Positions 53,211 through 63,447 of a stretch of DNA of 64,000 nucleotides are shown one piece after another. The DNA lies in contig VFIW01000026.1 of assembly GCA_006386115.1 (NCBI GenBank), positions 310,001-374,000 on the forward strand. Direction: 5' to 3'. Below the pieces are notes generated by a model, which was not told the DNA's origin, searched no databases, and was given only the letters and a program-made list of their open reading frames with translations. Positions within the stretch are counted from its first letter, which is position 1. Each line of letters opens with the position of its first letter. This DNA comes from Globisporangium splendens (lineage: Eukaryota; Oomycota; Peronosporomycetes; Pythiales; Pythiaceae). A program made the position numbers and the translations under genes.

Positions 53211-55734
53211 TTACATGAGGTCGGATTCGTCGACGTTGCTCAGCATCGTGCTATCCCACACGCCCGCATCCGAGTCGATGTACTCGTAGTACAGGCGCTT
53301 GGAGATCGCGATGGTGTCGCCTCGTGTCTGGGTTGGGTACGGGTCGTGGTTGAGCTGCCACTTGAGCTCGAAGGATTCGCGCGCTTTGAAGACCACGTCG
53401 TCATTGGTGGCACGGCCTTCAGCGTATGACTGGCACACTTCAGTGAGCCAAATGCGCCAGCGAGCCAAGTAGTACCCCTTCACGAGTCCAGCCCACTCTT
53501 TGCCAGCGTAGTCGTGCACCGTGTTGTTGTTGTTGTCGCCCCAGCGAGTGACCAGATTACGAGCTTCGTACTCGTAGTAGTCCTGCACAGCCGCATCGCC
53601 AGCGCCAAGGGCACGCGCATCCGCGATCCAATTGCCAAGAAGGAAGTTGTTGTTCGTCGCGAGGATCTCGTCCATATCGACGATCGTTTGCAGGAATTTG
53701 TCTTTCCACATCGACAGCTTCGCAGGGGAGAACGTCTTGTTTTCATAGCCATCTTTCATCTCCAAGTACAATTTCATGAGGTGGTCGCTGAGGTACTGTC
53801 GCGTCAAATCCGTCACATCGTGTCGAAACGTGTCCACGTTACGGAGCTCATCCGATGCCAACAGGAGCTGGTTCCACGCCTTCACGATATCAAGTGGATC
53901 GTACGTGATGATAGTCGGCATGAATCCGTCTCGCGCGAGTTTCCAGTGGGGAATCAACATCACGATACTTTTCGTCACACCACCGTTTAGGCGTGTTTGG
54001 TTGTATACAGAAGCAGAGAGGGTTTGCCAGGCTCTCTGGGCATGTTCGTTCTGCGAGTTGTACCGCTGGTACGCATATGTCTTGATCCATTCAGGGATAT
54101 CGACCACCGATTGCTCCCACGCCATTTGCAGCGCCAGGTCGTACACGACGTAGTTCTGATAGATGCCTTCCATGGTGAGGCCAACGCCGATCATTGTTCC
54201 CGCGCTCTTTGCCAGCGAGTGTACAGGGTCACTGCCCACCGTCGGCAAGTCGCCTCGCAGTCCAGTGGAACCACCAAAGTTGTGGAGCACGCAATAAATC
54301 CAACTCTTGCCAAAGTAGTTCTCAGCTCGGTTCCAAATAGGAGCGGCTTCACTATACAGATCGAGAATGATCATCTTGTCATCAGGGACAGCTCCCAAGT
54401 ACGCCTTGATGAGCGGGTTCGTCCAGTACTCACTCTGGAACAGCCAGCCTTGCATCAGCCACACTGCGTCTGGATCCGCAGCGACCATGCTCTTGATCAC
54501 TGCCAGCGACGAGTTGGCAAGCGCAACTGGGTCCGTCGTGTCGGGGTCCATCTCGTTGAACGTGTCAGCTTGATACAGTGATGAAGTGTAGTTGTACAGG
54601 CGCGTTTGTTCTTCGATGAACTTCTTGCCGATTGCCAGATACAGCGGATCCACGGGGTCGACCATGTACACGCAACAAAACTCTTCTGGAAAGTTGTTCC
54701 AGTTCGGTGAGCGCGTGATTTTTGCATCAGGATACAGCACCTTGATCTCTTCCGGGATATGACCCGCAAAACCTGGCAGCGCTGGGATCATCCCAAACTC
54801 CTTCATGCGATCCAGAGTCTTGAGTTGTAGTTCAAACTGATCGTCAATGAACTTCTGTGGCAGCGGTCCTTTCACCCAGCTACCACGCACATTCCCCATT
54901 CTCCCCCACGCAAGGAATCCAGCGCCTGCGAAGAACTTGCCCAGTCCTTTGTCGCTGACATTGAAATGCCGGAATGTGCTTTGCCACACTTTTTCTTGGC
55001 CAGTGAACGCCAACGGCATGTTGATTCCTACAAAATGAGTTACACACACGACAAGAGAGATATTGTGAGACTGTTGAAGCTCTCGCTATCGTGGTAGTCA
55101 GTCTAGTACATGGATGAGTACTGCGCACCATTGAGAGCCATCCAGTCGATGTGTTTTTCCCATTGAGCCACCCCCATGCCCAAGATGAATAGCTCACCGT
55201 GCACACGTTCTGATAATACGAGTACTTGGACGTGCGCTGTTTGCGAATGATTGGATCCACTTTCGGTAGTTTCTTAGGGAGCAGGAGCTTATAGTTGTCC
55301 CAGTCCGTTTGCGTGTGCAGCACTTGCTTGAAGTACTGTTGTAGCCCGTACGCCATCGCCGTGGCTGAATTTCCGGCGATCTCCACTTTCTCCCCAGCCG
55401 TCCCGATCTCAAACACATCCAAGCCGTCCGGCGCCGCATCGATCACGCGAAGAGCGATCTATCGTAGCCCCACATTATGTTATCCACGCATCATACCTAC
55501 AGAAATAGAAAGCGTTTATACGAGTCATACCTGGTCCACATATTCGTCTCCGAGTCTTCGTTGGATGAGTCCGCGCGTGGCGGCGATCGGGCCGTGCTTT
55601 GGCGGCTGCAGGTTCGGTCGCAGCGCGGCGCTCGCCGCCATCGTTAGCTGCAGCAGCAGCACAACCAGTAGCAGCGCCACGACAACTGGCTTCTGCAGTC
55701 GTCTGTCCATATTCGTCGCCACGACCAGCGACAT
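53211..55734 (-). CDS. NAGLU: alpha-N-acetylglucosaminidase (NAGLU, GH89), one frameshift
   Basis: Exons on the minus strand are 55734-55531, 55458-55129 and 55027-53211; introns of 72 and 101 nt. About 783 aa if one missing base is allowed for. A signal anchor (VVVALLLVVLLLQLTMAASA) starts the protein. GH89 landmarks: YYQNVCTVSYSSWAWGW, HIDWMALNG joined over the second intron to INMPLAFTGQE, FLAWGRMGN, ADTFNEMDP (catalytic Glu region) and VLHNFGGSTGL. In exon 2 the frame slips by one between WAWGW and QWEKHIDW, at or beside the C run 55171-55175. The family has the same spacing without a break, so this is likely a base-calling error. It degrades heparan-type GlcNAc residues in lysosomes; its substrate in an oomycete is uncertain. 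Confidence 0.9.
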
Positions 55735-55797
55735 TCGTTCCGCGCGTTGGTCGTCCTTCGTCTTCTTGTCCAGCGTTGCGATCTTCCAAAATGCAAC

Positions 55798-55933
55798 CTA
55801 GGATCCGAAACTTCAACGCGGCGGCATCCTAGTTATACCTTTAGCCACCTTAAACTAGGACCCTCATCCTAGTTACATGAACCATCACTCTTGCTCTCCT
55901 CGACACATTAAACTAGGATGTGCGTCCTAGTTT
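55798..55933. promoter_or_regulatory. paired CTAGGA/TCCTAG palindromes between NAGLU and CDS1
   Basis: Two near-identical palindromes with a 6-nt spacer: AAACTAGGA-N6-TCCTAGTT at 55852-55874 and AAACTAGGA-N6-TCCTAGTTT at 55910-55933. A third, wider pair is CTAGGAT at 55798-55804 and ATCCTAG at 55827-55833. They lie between the NAGLU start (55734, minus) and the CDS1 start (56139, plus), where a shared promoter is expected. Dimeric binding site for a regulator is an inference. Confidence 0.55.
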
Positions 55934-56138
55934 TCTGGAAGAGAGAAAAGAGCATCACTCCTGCTTTTTTCGATCAGCGATTAGCAACGCGAGGGAGAGC
56001 ACTGCCGCAGCTGACGAGCTCTTCGCTCGCACCTCGTATTACGCCACATCCCCCGCTCGGCCACTCGGCCCGCGTTCTCCACTGCCAAGTAGATTCACAA
56101 CCCATTTGTCGCCGTCAGTCCCCCTTCCCTCGATAAAC

Positions 56139-58002
56139 ATGTCGACGACGTCCGCGACGACGATCCGGAAGCGCAACACGCAAAAGGACGGAGGCGACGC
56201 CGCCGTCAAGCGCGGCTCTGGCGCCGACAAGCAGCTCAAGGCCGCTGCGACCCCCGCGCCGTCGCCTTTCGCCAAGTTCATGACCCGCGTCGTCGTGGGC
56301 TTTGCCATGATCGGCGCGTTCGGGATGATCCTCTATGGAGGCCATCTCTACGCGTGGCTCATGGTCGTGATCCTGCAGATCCTGCTCTTCCGCGAACTCG
56401 TGAACGTGCGCTACCGCGCGGCGGCCGAGAAGAACATCCCGTGGTTCCGATCCGTGCAGGTGCGTTGATGCTTTTCGTTGTACGTTCACACAGTAGCAGT
56501 GCAATGAGCCTAATGAGGATGTGTGTGTGTTTTCATTGCCTGTTGGATGCAGTGGGGATGGTTCTCCGTTGCGCTGTTTTTCAACTATGGAGACTCGTTC
56601 GGCGCGTTCATTGAGAACCGCAAGATCCGCTTTGTGCCGCCGATTGTCGTGCACTACTTGCGCTACCACACGTGGATCTCGTTCACGATGTACGCCGTGC
56701 TCTTCGTCATGTCCGTGCTCAGTCTGAAGAAAGGTGCGCGCCTGCGTTTGCTTCGTCCTGCATACAACGTGTGCAGTTATTAATCGTTTTGTTCATCTGG
56801 CGCCGTTGTTTCAGGCCTCTACAAATACCAAATGGGTAAGCGAAACTTTGCTCCACTTTGTCTCTTTGACGCAACGATGAGAGATCATTTGAACTCACCA
56901 ATCGTATGATTTTACTGCTGCAAACCACCAGGTCAATACACGTGGACGATCGTGACGTTGGGACTGATTGTGTTCCAGATGAAGTACGTCCTCAACAACA
57001 TTTTCAACGGTACGTGGCCATTTGAAACGCAATGAATCGCTCTATTTACATGGGGTTTGCCTTCGTTATTGACGCTGTTGTTGTTGTGTTGCCATTGTGT
57101 ATTGGCTTGCAGGTCTCTTCTGGTTTGTGCTCCCGGTGTCGCTTGTGGTGTGCAACGATTGCTTTGCGTTTTTCTGCGGCAAGTTGTTTGGTCGCAAGTT
57201 TATCAAGACGCCGTTCTTGCGTTTGTCGCCCAACAAAACCTGGGAGGGCTTCATTGGCGCCTTTGTGTGCACCGTCGTGTTTGGGATTTTTGCAAGCGCA
57301 TGGCTCGCCAAGGCACGTTTGCCTGCAACTATATGCCTGCCTGCCAATGGGGACTGACTGCTTTTTTCATGTCCCTCTTGATGGATAGTTCGAATGGATG
57401 ATCTGTCCTCTGGAGAGCTTGCAGGTACACACGCATTTGCCTTAAGGCAGGTATTCTTCAGCGATTATCTAATTACTGGTTGTGGATTACTTTTTGCACA
57501 TGCAATAGCTCATTCCAGAGTCGCTGTCGTGCCCTCGCCATGAAGTGTTTTCGCCTGCGGTGTACACGGTGCCCGCGTCGATTGCTGGCTACATTGGCCG
57601 AAGCCAGATCGAGTACTACCCCATCCAGATCCACTCGATTTGGTTCGCGACGTTCGCGTCCGTGATCGCGCCTTTTGGTGGCTTTTACGCGTCGGCGATC
57701 AAGCGCACGTACGGTCTGAAGGATTTTGACTCGGTGATCCCGGGTCACGGTGGCGTCATGGACCGCATGGACTGCCAGTTTATCACGGCGCTGTTCACTT
57801 CGGTGTACTACAACACGTTCATTCGGTATGTCCCATTACGTTCGTGTGGTCATCTCTATGCCGTAGACTAATGGGTCGTTCTGTGTTGTATACTAGCTCC
57901 CCAATGCCTTCTGTGGCCATGATCGTGAACATCGTGTCGAGACTCTCGGTTGAAGAGCAGCGCGAGGTCCTGCAGCGGATCCAGGAGCTCCTTCAGGGCT
58001 AA
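56139..58002 (+). CDS. CDS1: phosphatidate cytidylyltransferase (CDP-diacylglycerol synthase)
   Basis: Eight exons: 56139-56459, 56553-56733, 56815-56835, 56932-57009, 57113-57312, 57389-57424, 57509-57825 and 57897-58002; 419 aa, all phases agree. It makes CDP-diacylglycerol from phosphatidate and CTP in the ER membrane, feeding phosphatidylinositol and cardiolipin synthesis. Visible: many membrane segments, [32 protein letters not shown], and the family signature near the end, [12 protein letters not shown] followed by [14 protein letters not shown]. Exon 3 is only 21 nt and exon 6 only 36 nt. The intron after exon 5 (57313-57388) begins with GC instead of GT; the protein alignment (AKFEWMICP) requires that boundary. 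Confidence 0.95.
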
Positions 58003-58298
58003 GAAGGCAGGTTCATATGACGCAGAGCAAGTATTAGATGAGGTTCTACGTCTTGCTAATCGTCGGTCTACTGCACAAAACAAACCATTAGAGAGAGAAA
58101 GAGCCGAGGCTGACGGATGATTCATCCCAAGAGCGCTGCCCTGTAATGCTTTGTAGCCAAGTCTTACATGAGGTTGCAGTGTCCACCGTGTTTTGACAAT
58201 CTCCAAAAATTGCCCTCTTCCTCAATGCCGTCTTTTGATGATTCAGTGCCAAATCGAACCATGCTTTGGTATTGAGCCTTTTGCCTCATTGTCAAGCC

Positions 58299-60697
58299 AT
58301 GGCCGCTGTGAACATGATACCGCCACAGGACGAAGCGAAAGACGACGCGCGCTTCTGTCTGCGCGTGAAGAACCTCCCGGGCGTGCTGTCAGTCGACGCG
58401 GTCTCGTCGCTGCTGCGCCACTATGGCGCGCTGCACGTGAAGCTTTTGCAGGATCGAGTAGCAAACCCAGCGCGAGCGATGACGCGCAAGCCGCCGCAGA
58501 CGGCAATCGCGACCTTTTCAACGAGCGACGCACGCGCCAAGGCGCTCGCGCGGCTGCAGAACATGCAGCTAGCTGGTCACCAACTGCGCACAGATATTTT
58601 AGGGAACGGTGATGCAGAAGATCGTGAATCGAAGACGGGACATGCGCCAGAAAATGACGCGCAGACGATCAAAGTGCCAGTTGCGCCACCGACTCGGCCG
58701 CCTCTGCCTCGGGATCCACCGCCGCCGCTGCCACCTCCTACACAACCACACGCGAATAAACCGGCTGGTGTCGGCCATTCGTGTTATACGCCAGCACCAT
58801 TGGCTCCTCATCTCGGGTAAGGATGTCGCTTGCCGGAGATAAAAGAGCTCTCTCAATTTCTATATGCGACTGACTGGTACTGTGCTGTCTATGTGTCCAC
58901 AGCTTGCACTTTGCGCCGTCGCCCTTATTGGAGTACAAGTACCCGAAAGCGAACGAGCAGATCGTGCGGAACATCGCCAATGGTGAGTGGTTTATGCATT
59001 GATTTATGTGCTGCAATAAATGGGCAACGATGGTGACTCATACTGTTTTTGTTAGCGCTGATTGCACTGCCCAAGTTTTACACGCAAGTGCTCCACTTGA
59101 TGAACAAGATGAATCTCCCGACGCCCTTTGAGGAGAACGCGATCCCTGGCATGTTTTCGAAAGACCGCGAAGAACGAGCAGCGCATCGTCAGCTCCAGAT
59201 GAATCGCGAACCACCAGTCGACGCATTCACAGTGGAGGAAGAAGAGGAAGACGGCGACGAAGATGCAGCGACCGAGCCAGAGATACACAAAAAGCAGCGC
59301 TTGGATGTGGACAACACACCAGCCAAGCTGCCGCCTATGCAAGCCCAGCCACTGCCCAAAGCAACAGTTGCCGTGCAATTAGTACGCAAGGCCAAGCGAC
59401 CTGCATCATCCACGAGTCAAGTCGCCAAGGCGTTTGCAATGAACGGTAGTGGCTTCAGCAGCGAGCGCTCAGCACCGCGTCCTGGCGTGGCATCAGAAGC
59501 CGAACTAAATCGTCTGCGGGTACCAGCAGCAGGTACGAAAGTGTTTGCTTCGCTTAATCGTGACACGTTTGACCACTGATCCTCAAGCAATGCGATGCCA
59601 ATGGATTTGTAGAGTTGCTGCATATTGCTGAGTTTAAGAGCTACGTCCGAGGTACGCCATCCAACCAACTGCATGTTCGAAACATTGCAGCAACGGTGGA
59701 AAAGGACGATTTGCTATACGTGTTTGGCCACGTGTTGCCATCGACAATGGACCTCAGGCACGTGCACTTGCCCTTGTCTTGTGGCATGCGTTTATGGATG
59801 AATGGCTGACAGATTTTTTGTTGCGCTGTAGTACTATTTGCATAGAGCTAGCGGCGGCGTCTGGCACTGCGACGATTACGTACCCGACCGGAGCTCTGGC
59901 GGCAGAAGCAATATCCAAGCTCCATGGCGTCGCTCTCGAATCCCAGCCTCTCGTCGTGGTGCGCATGTGACACTACGCCTGCGTGGTGTGACTAGCAACC
60001 AAATACAGTGCTGACCTCGTCGATTCCATTTTGCGATTTGTAGAACTACGCAACCGCAGTCGACGCTGAGACGGACAACCCAAATGTGCCTGCGGAAATT
60101 GAAGTCAACCAGCCACATCGCCTCTCCCTGGATGCTTTGCGGCTGGAGCCTTCAGGTACCTTGCATGATTATTTAACTATACCATCTTTGTGACGATGGA
60201 AAAGATGGCGCCTGACCATTTGCATTGTGTACAGCCTTCGCGGAGGAAAAAGCAATGGAAAAGTACCAGCGTGGCGAGCCATCGACAACGCTGTACGTGA
60301 AAAACCTAGCGAAAGAAATCCAAGAAAGCGAGCTGAGGGCTGTTTTCGGGGCAGTTCTTCCGGCGGATATGAGATTAGAGTGAGTGTTGATCTACTCGAT
60401 TTGTTCACGGATGCGTGTTTGTGTGTCATTGATGACTCTTTTTCCTTGACTTGACAGCGCAATCAAAATCCGCCACTTTACGGAAGGGCGAATGAAATGC
60501 CAGGCATTTGTCGAGTACCCGAGTGTATCGTTGGCAACACTCGCGCTGGACAAGATCCACGGCGTCGTGTTTAAGGGCAAGCCGCTGATTGTGGTACGTT
60601 CTTGTTGCTTTTTCACACCCACAAAGTCTCGCGGGTCTTCAATCACGAATCTTTTTGGTGTTGACTGCAGTGCTTTCGGAAAGCTACGACCTCTTAA
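58299..60697 (+). CDS. RNPC3: U11/U12 snRNP 65K protein (RNPC3-like), two RRMs
   Basis: Nine exons: 58299-58816, 58903-58982, 59056-59532, 59613-59757, 59832-59958, 60044-60155, 60235-60379, 60458-60593 and a 27-nt last exon 60671-60697; 588 aa. RRM 1 (about residues 15-100: FCLRVKNLPGVLS, TAIATFSTSD) is followed by a Pro-rich linker. The strongest signature comes next: YKYPKANEQIVRNIANAL and PKFYTQVLHLMNKMNLPTPF, shared with human RNPC3. The C-terminal part has an additional RRM-like unit and a final RRM (TLYVKNLAKEI, MKCQAFVEYPS). The protein bridges U12 and U11 snRNPs in the minor spliceosome. The intron 59758-59831 has a GC donor. Start Met 58299 is the first in frame. Confidence 0.9.
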
Positions 60698-60878
60698 CAG
60701 TGATGTAAAAAGCTTGTATCCACCGTGCTTCATGGCTTCGTGTGTTGTCTCTATCAATGCTTTTTTTTTAGTAGAATTAAATAACAAAGCCGCTCGATGA
60801 TGTCTCTGCGTCCACTGTTGCTGTTGTCTTTTCCTCCCTGACGTCTTCCACATGCCTCTCGTCCCATTATGAAACAAA

Positions 60879-63055
60879 TCACTTGAGCGGCCGCAGCATG
60901 GCTTCGCTGATGCTGTTGAGCACCCATTGGTAGTTCACAATGGGGACGTCTGGAAACGCGCGCAGCTGTGGCAGGGACCTCAACTGCTTGGACGTATCGC
61001 GGAGAGCCACAGGGTTGATTCGGTCGCACACGACCACCAACTGCCGCTTGGCGTTCTCGGGTTTCGCCATTTCGCTCGCAATGTCTTGCAACCCGCGAAT
61101 CGGCGTGCCGCCTCCGATGCAAAGAAGTGTGTCGAGCTCCGACTGCGGTGGCATTGGCGGCAAAAAGTCGCCAATGAGATGGAAGCAGAAGTCCTCAAAG
61201 AGCCGCGTGCCCACAGACGCCGGGTCCACCTACAGAAGAGAAAAATGAAAGAGAGATTCAGTCCTCTGCTTCTGGCATCAAGAATTCATTGTCATAGATT
61301 GATACTTACCGTGCCAGGACACATCTGGAGGATCTCTTGCCGCCGCTTCCGGGACCGCCGGACCGTATCATCGATGTTAAGTCCCTTCAAGTGACCATCG
61401 GCTTCAAAATCCACTTCGCTCACGTAACTACCCTGCGCCGAACACGCTGTGCACGTTCATCACAAAGACACAAGCGCATGTCACTTTACGTCAACAAACA
61501 TGAGAACCATTTTCTAGCATGAAGTACCTTGCAGCCATTCCTCGCTCACGATCCATCGGCCACCAACAAGCGCTTTGAGGTACTTCATGGATCGGATCTT
61601 AACCCAGCGCTTGATTGGATTCGCATCCCCAAAAAGTTGCCGCTTTCCTGAAGTCCCTGGACGGTGAGGCGCTGCTGCTGATGCCTCAGTGCCCCTTGAG
61701 ATGTTTTCGTTGTCGACGATGCCATTCGGTTTGTTGGTCCCCACAACACATTTCACTATCAAATGTGTCACTTGGTTCGACCAGTGGCTCGCAATCTCGG
61801 CATCCAGGCACTCGGACCACTTCTCGATCTCACGCGTTGCCTTCTCATCGTACCCAGAGCAGAGAAACACCATCCCCGACCGCTTCCGTTTATTTCCCGC
61901 GACCGTCTTGCCCCCCTTCGCGGAAACAACTGTTTTCTCTTCACTCGGTGGCGTCTCTACTGAGTATTTTGCACTCCTTCGCCGCCACTGCTTGACAGCG
62001 CGACTTGGCGTTACATCCGTCGACGCGAGCTCGTCGCTTGCTTTCCTGATAAACGCATCGTGCACGTTGTTCTCACTGCGAGACTCGAGCACGTATTTCA
62101 CAGCGTACGTGTCATCTGAGTGACGAAATAAACGAGAAAATTATAAGCACATCATCACACGCACTATTGCAAAAATGTACGCAGATGTACCGTCATTGAC
62201 TTTGGTAATGCGCGCGGTGCCTCCTGACTTGTTGATGCCAATCCACGTTCTCGACTTGACTTCCACCAGCTGCCCTTTAACAAACGGTCCATTGAGCGGC
62301 ATGTGCAGGCTTTGACTCGCTGCAGGAACTTGCGACTGGGCAGGTGGCGCCGCTGGCTTTTGCTCATCGACATGCTCCGTCGTTCCGGCAGCGCCAGGTG
62401 CTGCATTCGCGTGCCCTCGCGTCGCTACAACCGATTGACCCGCATCGCCGTTCTTGGATCCGTTGGACATGCTGTCAGTGGATTTGGCTACAGTTGCATC
62501 CCGCCCGTTGGCACCACTCGCCCTTCGCTTTGGTAAATCTCCCGTAGATGGTACTACTTCGCTGTGCGCATGTCCATTTTGCTTGCGCTCTGCAGACTGT
62601 GATGGCTTTAACCTGGTATTTGATCCTACCGACTGTCGTGGTTCTGCTACCGATGCTGTTGGTGGTGACGATGGTCTTGTCCTGTTACTGCTGCTACTGG
62701 TCAGTGGCGCCGCGGGTTTCTCCTCCAGCAGCAGCACGTCATCATCATTCTCACTGTCTTTAGTCTCCACGACCTCTCCCTTCGCAGGCGCGTTGAGCAT
62801 CTCTGTCGCGCGCAGCAGTTGCTGGATCATGGTGTCGTAGCGGAGCTTGCGCTTCTTGGCGGGCGTCTTGCAGATCGGGCACACGGACTTGAGCTCGAGC
62901 GCGCGGTGGATGCACTCCTCACAGAAGCAGTGGTTGCAGGGAAGCGACACCGGGTTGGCGTACGCGCAGAGGCAGATCGCGCACTGCAGCTGCGCCACGA
63001 AGCCGTCAACCGCGAGCGCCAGGCGCTTGAGCTGCGCCGCGCCCCCGCGCTCCAT
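60879..63055 (-). CDS. BRCA1/BARD1-like RING + tandem BRCT protein
   Basis: Four exons on the minus strand: 63055-62191, 62115-61528, 61446-61310 and 61229-60879, in phase; 646 aa. An N-terminal C3HC4 RING (CAICLCAYANPVSLPCNHCFCEECI, CPIC) is followed by a basic helix. After 200 disordered Ser/Pro/Ala-rich residues comes a small Tudor/agenet-like unit (KGQLVEVKSRTWIGINKSGGTARITKV). Two BRCT repeats close the protein: BRCT 1 begins GMVFLCSGYDEKATREIEKW and has VTHLIVKC, GGRWIVSEEWL; BRCT 2 has CIGGGTPIRG, IVNYQWVLNSI. This order is that of BRCA1/BARD1, E3 ligases of homologous recombination repair. Which of the two it represents, and whether it has a partner, cannot be seen here. Confidence 0.85.
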
Positions 63056-63447
63056 TTCGCATCGACGACTAACCAACTGCGCGTGCACACAATTCGATTG
63101 GGAGCACGCAGCCACCCAATCACCCATCATGTTGCCACCAGAAAGGGAATAACACAGTGTACTTTTGCAACGAGTGGATGATTGATTGATTTGCCACCTA
63201 CAAACGCGTACCTTGTGAGTGTGCGAACTTAGTGAGGGCTGCTTGCTTTGTTTTGTCTTGGCACTCAAGCTTGGGAATCGGAAGAGCAAACGGCAAGGAA
63301 AGCGCTCTCTGTGCCTCTGCGAACGTCAGTGGACGCGTGAAGACACAGGGTGCCGTGTGCAGGTAACGCAATCGACAGGGAGTATCAGCGTGTGGTGCGC
63401 TAGTCAGCTGGGCTTTCAGCGCTGCTTTTACTCGTCTGGTAGAAGAA
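63056..63447. other. divergent promoter region, 392 bp
   Basis: Between the BRCA1-like gene (minus) and the Lys-rich gene (plus). The minus-strand frame stays open upstream of 63055 but includes no domain; no other gene seen. Confidence 0.5.

Noticed and set aside
57313..57322. GT donor four bases downstream of the GC site in CDS1
   Set aside because: It puts the next exon out of frame and breaks the conserved AKFEWMICP join.
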